Source of the DNA: Selaginella moellendorffii
Lineage: Eukaryota; Streptophyta; Lycopodiopsida; Selaginellales; Selaginellaceae
Reading direction: 5' to 3'
DNA length: 40,999 bases
NCBI RefSeq assembly: GCF_000143415.4
Contig: NW_003314275.1
Coordinates: 2,569,909-2,610,907 of the forward strand
Position numbers and translations under genes: made by a program. Every line of letters begins with the position of its first letter. Position 1 is the first letter of the stretch. Under the pieces are notes generated by a model. The model was not told where the DNA came from. It saw only the letters and a program-made list of their open reading frames with translations, and made no database searches. Below, piece by piece: positions 1-9,326 of the stretch.

Positions 1-443
1 GAGGAGTGATAGAACCTGTAAGCGGAAAAGTATAGTTTTTCGTTCTCAGATTTTCTTTACGAGCCTGCTCCAAATCACGAATTTTTTCTTAGCGGTCAGC
101 ACCAGCATCTTTTGGTGCATTGGTTCGCCACAAACGGAGAAGAGAAAAATGTCAAAGTCACATACCTTGTAGCATGCACCACAGCCTCTGCCTTTTGAAT
201 AGGATGGGCAAGGCAAGGTGGGAAGTTCACCATAGCCACAAGCTACGCCTGAAAATGCGCCTGAAAATGCGCCTGAAAATGCGGGAGACAAGAAAAGCGA
301 AGGATTTGCTTACATACCGTAAGTTCCAATATCGCTGTGGCAAGGTCACTTTCCAAGTCTGCAGTTGCCAAAACCATTGGTCTCGTTCGAGCAGCTTCCG
401 GATCGCCCTGGAAACTGGCACGTGTTATAATACAGGCCGTTGA
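1..443 (-). pseudogene. Expansin-like gene fragment, partial at left edge
   Basis: On the - strand an exon at about 248-166 reads VACGYGEL, then CPSYSKGRGCGACYK, which is the expansin pattern ACGYG followed by GCGACY(Q/K) in the cysteine-rich N-terminal domain of expansins and expansin-like proteins. The preceding exon ends near 294 with SDIGTY, and joining it gives SDIGTYGVACGYG, as expected for the family. Expansins are secreted wall-loosening proteins. Fewer residues separate the two motifs than is usual, the upstream frame has a stop in GNCRLGK*, and the sequence after GACYK (165-1) does not give the expected RCTN-type continuation. I therefore call it a decayed or wrongly modelled fragment. 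No signal peptide or start was found upstream. Confidence 0.42.
246..281. repeat. 12-bp tandem repeat, three copies, at a splice acceptor
   Basis: Three perfect copies of a 12-bp unit (cgcctgaaaatg on +). Read on the - strand, each copy contains a tttt-cag acceptor, so the 3' end of the expansin-like intron is triplicated with 12-nt spacing. Choosing another acceptor would add 0, 4 or 8 residues (GAFS units) without changing the frame. Confidence 0.8.
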
Positions 444-1094
444 TTAAAGGTCTCTAAAGAATTATAAACAAAAAGAAAAATATCTACTCCCTAAAGGTTC
501 GGTTCTTGGATTGATGAGGTACACCAAGAAGAATGTGAGCTGCCCAGCAGCTTAGCCGATTAAGGGTTGCCCCAATGAGGTGATCACTATGTAGATGCGC
601 ATGTTGTACCACTTGCATCATATTGACAGTAAAGTATGAACAGCAAGATCTAATGAAATTGGAGGATTCTTGGAGATTTCTTCCCTCCGCATGTTTCATG
701 CATTACCCTTGTACAGTTAGTCTTAGGCGCATAAAAAACCCACACCCTCGAAGCTTTTGCCTTGTCTTGCCTTGCTCAGCTCTTTTTGCAAGTATCTAGT
801 TCTAGATCTCTTCAAACTTCTACTAGTCCACATTCTACCATGCAGCTGCTCCAGCTTGATGGCTTTCATCATCTGTTACAGAAGCATATGGGATTCTTAG
901 ATCTCGATCGAAATATAAAGAGCGCTCCTCTGATTCAAACTTTGTCGGAGGATCTTGGCGGAAGAGAGGAGGTAGAAGCTTGGATGCGAGAGTACATTGC
1001 TGGGATCTTCATTCACTACCGCCACCACCGCCCCTTAGGAGGCTACTTCTTCTTCTCACGGATCCAGACCACCTTGTTCCAATGTCCGTGAGAA
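444..1094. other. Intergenic region upstream of the SK/SKL1-like gene
   Basis: There is no gene here that I can support. An open frame in + frame 3 (from an in-frame ATG near 840 to a stop at 1089-1091) has a protein-like look, with an amphipathic stretch around LIQTLSEDLGGREEVEAWM. It could be an upstream exon of the next gene. A strong donor (gtgaga at 1088) would pair with an acceptor ending at 1152, but that junction shifts the frame relative to the kinase exons, so I did not join them. Confidence 0.3.
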
Positions 1095-2327
1095 ATGCCA
1101 TCTCCGTCTGGATTTGTTTCTAAATGGTTTTCGTTCAATTTGGATGTTGCAGCTCCAGTGATTCGCAAGGTTCACAACGATTCTGCTCTCGCTGTAAGCA
1201 TCTTGATCGATTGTCGGCGCAAAGCTTTCGATTTATCAGGATTAACGAAACTCCACGACCACGTTTTTCCTGTGTTCTCTCGCAGATCAAAGGCAGAGAA
1301 GTCGCCGGGGATCTAAGCGGGACGTGCCTGTTTCTAGTTGGTGAGTTGACCAGTTCGGCATTTTATCTTTTTCTCTTTTTTCCACTTGCAGGGATGATGG
1401 GCTGCGGCAAAAGTACCGTCGCCAAGGATATCTCAGAGGCGCTCAGCTATGAGTTTCAAGACAGGTTGAAAACAAAATAAATAAAGGAAAAGTGTCACGT
1501 TGTTTTTTTGGTACAGTGACAAGCTTGTCGAGAAGGCCGTCGGCGCTACAGTCGCAAAGATCTTCAGCGATTCCAGCGAGGAGAAATTCCGAGCAGCGGA
1601 GGTTTGTATAGTTCGAATGTCAAGTGGCAAAACATTGAAGCCTCTTCTTCTCTATGGTATAGAGTGAAGCGCTTAATCAATTGTCCGAGACCTCCAACGT
1701 TGTGGTGGCCACGGGCGGTGGCGCGGTTGTAAGAGACGAGAACTGGTAACATGAGTTACATCTAAGGTTTTTTTTTTTTGACTTTTTTTTTTTTGACCAT
1801 GGGATGATTTTTACAGGAGGTATTTGAAGCAAGGGATCACCATTTATTTGGACGTTCCCGTGGAAGCTCTGGCACAACGCGTGGTGGCCGCTGGATTGGA
1901 AAAGCGGCCACTTTTAGTAGCATCAGGGCCGGACAATTCGCCAGGCAACGCTCACGAACAGGTTTTTCTCGTGCTCGATTGTTTGTCATTGTTTCATTGC
2001 AAAAAAATTATAAAAAAATATTTTCAGGCTTTGGCTCGTCTATCAAAGGTGTACGAAGAGAGGAACAAGGCCTACGAGAGGGCTGATCTTAAGATCAGCG
2101 TGGCAAGTATGTTCATAGCTTGTTTTTTTGTTTCATTCTTACAAAACGATTGTTTGGGTCCAGAAATTGCGAGTGAGCTAGGTAGAGACTTGAACGAGCT
2201 GCCCCCATCGATGATTGCTCTCAAGGCAAGTTAATCCCCACAAATTCCTTGTTCTTGAAAGATTTCTATAACATTGATCTCTATTCAGGTGTTAGAAGAA
2301 ACGCAAAGGCTCATTAATCGCCATTGA
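1095..2327 (+). CDS. Shikimate kinase / SKL1-like kinase, 9 exons
   Basis: Exons 1095-1193, 1286-1340, 1392-1464, 1517-1601, 1663-1745, 1817-1961, 2028-2106, 2164-2225 and 2289-2327 join to 239 codons. Shikimate kinase phosphorylates shikimate in the plastid. Visible features: Walker A GMMGCGKST, the DSD pair before KLVEKAVG, FRAAE, the GGGAV loop, RPLL in the lid and YEERNKAYERAD, so the canonical catalytic residues seem present. The framing sequence (GDLSGTCLFLVG, and KIASELGRDL near the C-terminus) resembles the plant paralogue SKL1, which acts in chloroplast biogenesis rather than the pathway. I cannot decide between the two. The N-terminal 33 residues are a weak transit peptide and the true start may lie upstream. 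The last intron (2226-2288) is of GC-AG type. Confidence 0.85.
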
Positions 2328-2358
2328 AGAGCACCCATCAAATTATTCTTGGCATATC

Positions 2359-2395
2359 CAATAATGGCCGTTGCATTTTTGCAATAATGGCCGTT
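2359..2395. repeat. 14-bp direct repeat in the SK-PPR spacer
   Basis: The sequence caataatggccgtt occurs at 2359-2372 and 2382-2395 in the short spacer between the kinase stop and the PPR start. It could belong to the PPR promoter; no known element is recognised. Confidence 0.6.
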
Positions 2396-2425
2396 AGATG
2401 TGAGAGATCCAGCGGTTGAGATTAA

Positions 2426-5400
2426 GTGAGACTAAGAAAACTCTTTTACCCCTTTGAGAATGTAATGCCATGGCTCCTCCGCATTCGCAATCTATGCACT
2501 CTCGTCTCCGGCGATGCGGTCGGCGATCGCGCCCGCGATCGCGATGTCCAGCTCCTCGTCTCGCAGATCCGAGCTTGCGGCATGGCGGGGAGCCTGGCGC
2601 GGGGCAAGAGCATCCACGCCCACATCCTCCACACCCGGCCGGAGCTCTCGCGGGACCGATACCTCGCCAATTTCCTCATCCAGATGTATGGGCGATGCGG
2701 CAGCGTGGAGGACGCGCGCTCCGCCTTCGATCGCATCCAAGAACCCAACGTCTTTTCCTGGGGCGTCTTGATCGTGGCATATGCCCACAATGGGCATATG
2801 CGCGAGGCGAAGAGATCGTTTGATTCCTCGCCCCAGCGCAACGTTTTTCTCTGGAACTCGACTATCTCGGGGTTCGCACAGTGCGGCCACATCCAGGAAT
2901 CGCGAGCAATCTTTGAAAGGATCCCGGCGCGCGATGCTTGCTCGTGGAACTCGGTCGTCCAGGCGTATGCCCAGATCGGGGATCTTGCCCGGGCGAGCGA
3001 GCTGCTGGATCGAATGCCGCAAAAGGATCTCATTTCTTGCAATGCGATGATCGCGGCCTACGCCCATGGAGGAGAAGTCTGGCGATCAAAAGAGGTTTTT
3101 GATGTGATGGAGAGGAGGGAAGTGGTGTCGTGGAACAGCCTCATGTCTGGGTTTGCACAGAACAAGTATTACAAGGAAGGAAAACTCGTGTTTGATCTCA
3201 TGCCCGCGTGGAGCATCGTTTCGTGGACGGCTCTGATCCAGTTCTTTGCCAGGAACGGGAATCTCGAGGAATCAAAATATACTTTCGATAGAATGCCCGA
3301 GAGGAATCAAACTTCGTGGAATGCAGTTATGTCGGCGTATGCGCAGAACGGGTGCTTGGAATATGCTCTAAAGATTCTCGAGAAGATGCCCGAGCAAGAC
3401 GTGGTGTCCAAGAACACGCAGTTGTCAGTATATGCCCAATCGGGGCATCTAGAGAGAGTAAAAAGGCTTTTTGATTCAATGGATTGCGATAACCCTCTCA
3501 CGCTAAGCACAATTCTTCACGCGTACGGAGACGCACGTAACTTTGATGCTATGAAGAAAATATTTGAGAAGAGGTCGTACAGGAATCGAATTACGTGGAC
3601 AGCCATGGTGACGGCATACGCCTCAAATGGGCATATCCCGGAATCGAAGAGAATGTTCGACAAGATGCCCGAGCATGGAATCCTCGCTTGTAATTCCATG
3701 CTGGCTGCTTATTCTCAGGAAGGTCATCTCAAAGAAGCCAAGGAGACATTTGATAGAATGCGCGAGCACAATGTGGTTTCGTGGACGAGCATGGTTCAAG
3801 CCTACGCTCAAAACAAGCACTTGGACGAGGCAAAAGCCACTTTCGATCAAATGCCCGACAAGGATTCCATCTCTTGGACAAACATGATCACGGCTTACAC
3901 GCAGTGTGGTTGCCTGGACGAAGCTAAAGCAATGTTTGAGGATATGAGAAACCGGGGGATTTACTCGTGGACGGCCATGCTCACTGGCTATGCTCAAAGC
4001 TCCAACTTGAGTGTTGCGAGGAGAGTTTTCGATCGAGTTCCACAGCGAAATGTTGTGACTTGGAACGCGATGATCAGTGCGTACTCGCAGGGTGGTCATG
4101 TTGCTGATTCTCGTCTGCTGTTCGAGCAAATGGTGGATCGCAACATCGTGTCTTGGAACGCATTGATCTCTGGATATGCGCAAAATGGCTTCGTAGCCGA
4201 ATCGAGGAAGGTTTTTGAGCTCATGCCCGAGCAGGACATGGTAACTTGGTCGAGCATGGTGGCGGCTTACGGCCAAAGTGGTCATATCGAGGAGGCCGAG
4301 CAAGTGTTTCATCGCCTCCCGGAGCACGACACCATCTCTCTCACGACCATGGTTGCTGCTTACGGCCAAAACCTGTGCCTCGGCAAAGCAAAATGTCTTT
4401 TTGATGGGATTCCCAGGCAGGACTTGATCGCTTGCAACGCGATGATCGCTGCCTACACCCAGAACGGCTGCCTGGAGCAAGCAAAATCCATGTTTGATCG
4501 CATGACCGTGCTGAGCTCCTTCACCTGGAACGCTATAATCTCGGCTTACGCTCACTCGGGCCAAGGCAAGGCCGCCATCGAGCTCTTCAAGCAGATGTGT
4601 CTTGGAGGCGAGCAAATGGACGAGATTTGCTTCGTGAGCGTCCTCACGGCATGTAGCCGAGTCGGGCTCCTCGGCGAGGGGCTGAAGTATTTCCTCGTCA
4701 TGCGCGGCGACTACAAACTTAAGCCGGCTGGCGAGCACTACTGCTGCATGGTCGACGTTCTTGGAAGATCCGGGCTCTTAGAAGAGGCCGAGGAGCTTAT
4801 CTACGAAATGCCTTTCCTTCCAAACGTTGTGGCATGGGCGACTCTGCTGGGAGCTTGCAAGATCTATCGAGACGTGAAGCGAGCCGAGAGAGCTGTGGAT
4901 AGATACTCGGAGCTCGATCCAGATAGCATCACTCCGTTCGTGCTGCTGGCCAACATTTACGCTGCTGCCGGCATGGAGGCCGAGGAAGCGAGCGTGAGAA
5001 AGAAGATCAGGGACAAGAAGGCGAAGAACTTTAGAAATCCCGGGTGGCAGAAGGTTCCCGGGATAAGTTTGATCGAGGTGGACAACCGGGTGCACAGATT
5101 CATAGCGGGCGATAACGAGCATCCCAGGATCGAGGAGATTCGCAGCGAGCTCGAGAAACTTCACTGCGCGATGAAAGAAGCTGGTTATGTTCCAGACACG
5201 CGGGAAGTTCTTCACGATGTTGACGAAGAACACAAAGAGGGGATTTTGAGTCACCACAGCGAGAAGCTGGCCATTGCGTTTGGGCTCATGTCGTTGGATG
5301 ATCGTTGCAAAGAGCCAGTTCGAGTTGTCAAGAACTTGCGAGTGTGCCTGGATTGTCACACCGCTACCAAGTTTATCTCCAAGATCACGGGAAGGAGGAT

Positions 5401-5470
5401 CATTGTCCGTGATGCAAACCGGTTCCACGAGTTTGACAACGGGACATGCTCGTGCCAAGATTTTTGGTAG
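2426..5470 (+). CDS. PPR protein, DYW class, probable organelle C-to-U editing factor
   Basis: A single exon of 1014 codons; a second ATG at 2465 is an equally good start. DYW-class PPR proteins bind organelle transcripts and deaminate a specific cytidine. After an N-terminal region with KSIHAHIL there are about 20 consecutive repeats, nearly all exactly 31 residues and of S type (pattern VVSWNALISGYAQNG...FDRMPER). This resembles the SS arrays common in Selaginella, not the alternating P-L-S of angiosperms. An E region follows (WATLLGACK), then PGISLIEV and the DYW deaminase: zinc and catalytic HSE in SHHSEKLAIAFG, the CLDC pair, and a C-terminal HEFDNGTCSCQDFW, so the terminal triplet is DFW instead of DYW. 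No stop or frameshift is seen. The compartment is not evident from the N-terminus. Confidence 0.95.
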   Translation: MRLRKLFYPFENVMPWLLRIRNLCTLVSGDAVGDRARDRDVQLLVSQIRACGMAGSLARGKSIHAHILHTRPELSRDRYLANFLIQMYGRCGSVEDARSAFDRIQEPNVFSWGVLIVAYAHNGHMREAKRSFDSSPQRNVFLWNSTISGFAQCGHIQESRAIFERIPARDACSWNSVVQAYAQIGDLARASELLDRMPQKDLISCNAMIAAYAHGGEVWRSKEVFDVMERREVVSWNSLMSGFAQNKYYKEGKLVFDLMPAWSIVSWTALIQFFARNGNLEESKYTFDRMPERNQTSWNAVMSAYAQNGCLEYALKILEKMPEQDVVSKNTQLSVYAQSGHLERVKRLFDSMDCDNPLTLSTILHAYGDARNFDAMKKIFEKRSYRNRITWTAMVTAYASNGHIPESKRMFDKMPEHGILACNSMLAAYSQEGHLKEAKETFDRMREHNVVSWTSMVQAYAQNKHLDEAKATFDQMPDKDSISWTNMITAYTQCGCLDEAKAMFEDMRNRGIYSWTAMLTGYAQSSNLSVARRVFDRVPQRNVVTWNAMISAYSQGGHVADSRLLFEQMVDRNIVSWNALISGYAQNGFVAESRKVFELMPEQDMVTWSSMVAAYGQSGHIEEAEQVFHRLPEHDTISLTTMVAAYGQNLCLGKAKCLFDGIPRQDLIACNAMIAAYTQNGCLEQAKSMFDRMTVLSSFTWNAIISAYAHSGQGKAAIELFKQMCLGGEQMDEICFVSVLTACSRVGLLGEGLKYFLVMRGDYKLKPAGEHYCCMVDVLGRSGLLEEAEELIYEMPFLPNVVAWATLLGACKIYRDVKRAERAVDRYSELDPDSITPFVLLANIYAAAGMEAEEASVRKKIRDKKAKNFRNPGWQKVPGISLIEVDNRVHRFIAGDNEHPRIEEIRSELEKLHCAMKEAGYVPDTREVLHDVDEEHKEGILSHHSEKLAIAFGLMSLDDRCKEPVRVVKNLRVCLDCHTATKFISKITGRRIIVRDANRFHEFDNGTCSCQDFW

Positions 5471-6612
5471 GAATTACTAAAAGAATTCGCAATTTTACAT
5501 TCGAATCTCGAAGTGTTTGAGAGCGGGTCTTTGCAACTGTGGATTACTGCTCATGAAAGACAGGATTTCTGATAATTTGTGTCGGAATATTTGTCCTTGT
5601 TAGCTTACAATCCCTCAAGAACAGCATGATCAAAACCACGAAAAACAGGAAAAAAAAAACGATTTTTTTCTTTGCAGGATCGTCCGCACGTCCTGCAAGA
5701 ACATGCCATGAAGAGAGCGCGTACTGTGGATGAAAACAAAAGCGGATCGCAGTAGAGTCATAGTGTCAGCCTTTCGTGACTTTGAGCGCTCACCAGATGT
5801 ATTCCTTGATCTAGGAGACAAAGAGCGAGTAAAACTCCATGCCAGGCGAAATTGGTCGATCGATTCATCCAAAGAGTAAATTCTCCGCCAGAGATAGAGA
5901 GAAAAAGGTCCATCCATCGATCCAAAGAGTGTAAGTCTCCCAATCTCCTTGCCGGGAATTACTGCTACAGTGTGAGACTGTATCATTCAATGCAAGCCAG
6001 CTCCGTCCACCACCATCGCCATGAATGAAACGCTTTTCTTCCTTTGTTTATTTGTTTACCCCTTCATCATTCCCGTGGAGGAATGTGGTGGCGGTGGGAA
6101 AGAATTCCGCCCCAGAATCCCCGGTGTGGAATTCCGTGGCGGAATCGACGGGTACGATGGATTCTGGGACGGAATGTGGCTATGTGGGGACTCTTTAGCC
6201 GTTGGAAGAAGGGAGGAAGTAACATTCTTTGCCAGCGAATTATACCGCTCTCTTGGTTTTATAGGTCTGGAGGTCGTAGCAAATATTTTGTGTGTCCATT
6301 CCCGATCGATCGATTGTTAGGGTTCTTGGAGCGCGCGCGCGCGACAGAGGGATCGTCGCGTCGGCCATCGGCGCTGCATTCGAGGTGTGTGTGTGCGTGT
6401 GTCTCCTCGCATTCTAGTTTGGGGCTATTCTCTGGTGAATTCTTGGCTGGACAATCCAGGAGCTCGGCTTTTGTCTGTGGCATTCGATCCGTGTTGACGA
6501 GGATTCTTGCAGGAGGATGCTGCATTGCGTGGTCGAGAAGAGGATTATCTCATTCTTGTGAGCTCCTAGCTGCCGAGGGGGAAAGGCTTGCATTGATCGC
6601 TAGGATAGAGTG
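5471..6612. promoter_or_regulatory. Intergenic region and probable leader of the GAE gene
   Basis: No coding region is supported. The last 300 bases hold a GC alternation (about 6329-6343) and a TG-rich tract (about 6383-6402). A donor-like gtgtgtgt after attcgag and an acceptor ttcttgcag at about 6511 would fit a 5'-UTR intron ahead of the ATG at 6613. This is inference only. Confidence 0.4.
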
Positions 6613-8551
6613 ATGGCGGTATCGAAGAGCTCTAGCGCGCTGCCACCAGAGCTTATCAGGCTTCTAGACGGCGATGACAACCAGAAAGTCCGAGCTCACA
6701 CTTACTATATCTTCAATCGGTCTACATTGCGGCATATGAGCCTTCTCAAGGCCTTCTGCCTGTTCGTTTTCCTTCTTGTGACGTAAGTTCTCTTCTTCGG
6801 GAAAATCTTCTCTACACTCTTTTTCTTTTCTTTTCAATGCAGGGCTGCTTACTTCTGGACTGGATCGTTTCCTTCTCATAACAAGCGGACGGATTACACA
6901 AATCCCGCTTGGTCGGACAAGGTCCAGAAGTCCGCAATGAAAAAGGTGCTGTCCAGTTTCTTAGCTTGGGATGCTTCTTCGTGTGCTAACAATGAGTGTG
7001 ACACACAGAGAGGGGAGATGGTTGTGCTAGTCACGGGGGCAGCAGGATTTGTGGGCTCACATGTCTCGCTGGCTTTGCGAGAGCGTGGAGATGGAGTTGT
7101 AGGGCTGGATAACTTTAACAGCTACTATCCAGTGGCGCTGAAACGGGCCCGCGCGAAGAATTTGCTCAAAGACGGAGTGTAAGTAACATGCTCATCGTGG
7201 CTATTGCTCGCTGATTTTGCCGGACAGTTTTGTCGTAGATGGGGATATAAATGATTCGGCATTGCTGGAGAGATTGTTCGCTCTTGTGAAGTTTACACAT
7301 GTCTTGCATCTAGCTGCTCAGGTACGTTCGGCTCGAACTTCTTTGCAGTGAACTAAATTCGGTGGAGTGCAGGCCGGGGTTCGGTATGCTACCCACAATC
7401 CTTTGGCGTATGTGCACAGCAATGTCAACGGTTTTGTCACATTGTTAGAACAATGCAAGGTGGAGAGCTTTAAAATGCAACGAGGTTTTGTTCTAATTAT
7501 CTGTCTTGACTTTTCTTGCAGAATAGTAATCCGCAACCAGCAATAGTTTTTGCTTCTTCGAGTAGTGTGTATGGTCTCAATGACAAAGTACGACTGTCGC
7601 ATCTCAAGCCATTTCCTGACAAAGTCCGGTGCAGGTTCCATTTTCAGAAGGGGATACCACCGACCGACCTGCAAGCCTCTACGCAGCGACGAAGGTAACA
7701 GGTTTTTCAGTCGTCTTTTCTTCTTTTGCTAATGTCCAGACGTTCTGTCTCGCAGAAGGCGGACGAGGCGCTTGCACACACGTACAATCACATATATGGC
7801 TTATCTATCACTGCGTTGAGGTGAAGCTCACGTTCATTGACTTCATATATAATTTTTTCGACAGGTTCTTCACGGTCTATGGCCCATGGGGCCGTCCCGA
7901 TATGGCGTATTTCTCGTTCACGAGGAACATCGTGGAGGGACATGTAGGTGCCGTTGTCCGTCACTGTGAATCACGCGATCTAAACCGCTTATGTTATAAC
8001 GTGTGTAGCCGATTAGAATATTTCAAGGTCCACATGGGGAGGAGTTGGCCCGCGACTTCACTTTCATCGACGACGTTGTGAAAGGCTGTGTGGCCTCTCT
8101 GGACACGGCGACTCCAAGCACCGGCAGCGGAGGCAGGAAAAACACTGCCGCACAGCACAGAGTTTTCAACCTGGGGAATACGCATCCTGTGAAAGTCGGC
8201 ACACTCGTGAGCATTTTGGAGAAACACCTCAACAAAAAGGCAATCAGACAGTAAGCGCCTTGGTGTTGAAGACTTTTATTCCTTCTCTAACTCTTTGATT
8301 GCAGCATTCAACCGATGCCAAACACCGGAGACGTGATGTATACACATGCTAACGTGACCAAAGCACGCCTGGAGCTGGGGTGAGAATGCTTTCCCTCTGT
8401 TTGACTCACACTCGCGTTTATTTTTTATCTCAGCTACACACCCACGACCAATCTGGAGCTTGGTCTCAAGCACTTTGTGAAATGGTACCAAAATTATTAC
8501 AAGTCGGGAAGCGCGCACGAGGCCAGTATGAGCGGATACAAGCCTTACTGA
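6613..8551 (+). CDS. GAE: UDP-glucuronate 4-epimerase, 11 exons
   Basis: Exons 6613-6782, 6843-7178, 7228-7321, 7373-7459, 7522-7587, 7635-7694, 7756-7820, 7865-7943, 8009-8250, 8305-8379 and 8434-8551 join to 463 residues. GAE enzymes interconvert UDP-GlcA and UDP-GalA, the pectin precursor, as type II Golgi membrane proteins. A short cytosolic N-terminus is followed by one membrane segment (LLKAFCLFVFLLVTAAYFW, about residues 45-63). The Rossmann fold starts at VTGAAGFVGSHV, with LDNFNSYY next. The catalytic core shows ASSSSVYG and YAATK (the SDR Tyr-x-x-x-Lys), then LRFFTVYGPWGRPDMAYF. All junctions rebuild family sequence, for example IRIFQGPHGEE across the 7944-8008 intron. From memory, the Arabidopsis GAE genes lack introns, so this structure is notable. 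Confidence 0.95.
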
Positions 8552-8774
8552 GGCAGTTTCTAAACCATACTGTGAGTTATACCATAGTACTAATAGTGTA
8601 TAGATATTGAAACTTCCAGGTGCTTATATGTATCCTAGCACCACCTCTATACTTTTTTTTTTCTGGCGGAAGGTTTCCTCAGAGTGTAATGTAACAATTC
8701 TTTTTATTCATTCAAGTTTGCTTTTCTTCCAGTGTAGGATATTATCGGCGTAAAGATTGGCTTTATGTGAAGCT

Positions 8775-9219
8775 ATGGCGATGGCTGTGCCAGTGCTCCA
8801 TAGGTTCGTTCCATTTCTTCATTCACGCTCAAGGGGTGCAGGGCCTTGCCGTTTTGGAGGACGAGATTGGGCTGCTGCTATTCACAAGCAGAGAGATGTA
8901 GTGGTCTCTTGTGCGCCTTCTTCGCCATCTCCACAGGAAGAAGCTTCAAAAAACAATCAATCTCGGGCTCTACTACCGCCGGTATTCTGTCATTCAGGCT
9001 TCGTATGCGTTCTCATGGCTTGTGTCTCAGGAGGACGCGAGGTACATTGCGAAATTGATCGCTGGATGTGTAGGTGGTGCTATTCTCATCAAGTATGGGA
9101 GCTTGATCGTTCCAGATATTGCAAGACCCAGCATTCTCCAGGCTCTGGCAATGATATTCACTCCTGTTGTGGTGAGCGTGGCTGCTTTGTGGAATGCGAG
9201 CTCTAGAAAGAAGCCATGA
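8775..9219 (+). CDS. Small conserved membrane protein, two helices
   Basis: The well-supported part is 8937-9219: KKLQKTINLGLYYRR, QEDARYIAKLIAG, then two hydrophobic helices (around GCVGGAILIKYGSLIVP and LQALAMIFTPVVVSVAAL) and a basic tail SSRKKP. I do not recognise the family. The frame is closed upstream by a stop at 8899, so it cannot start there. Joining a donor at 8804 (after ATG 8775, reading MAMAVPVLH) to the acceptor at 8936 gives 103 codons in frame. The sequence skipped by that intron is open in another frame and resembles a Ser/Arg-rich transit peptide, so alternative splicing or a different first exon is possible. The gene converges on the - strand PPR gene. Confidence 0.6.
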
Positions 9220-9326
9220 TAAGGTCTGTTTTGCAAAGTTCGTTTGTTCTTCTCAGACTGAGCAATCGATGTTTTTTTTTTGTAGATTTGTAAAAGAAAG
9301 TCACCAAAAAAATTCATATGTTTTGT

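Noticed and set aside
762-1091. Open frame with amphipathic protein-like text upstream of the shikimate-kinase-like gene
   Set aside because: The best splice (1088-1152) does not keep the kinase frame; kept only as a possible upstream exon.
3623-4738. 371-codon frame on the - strand inside the PPR gene
   Set aside because: Shadow of the highly repetitive PPR coding sequence; its own repeats are the complement of the 31-residue units.
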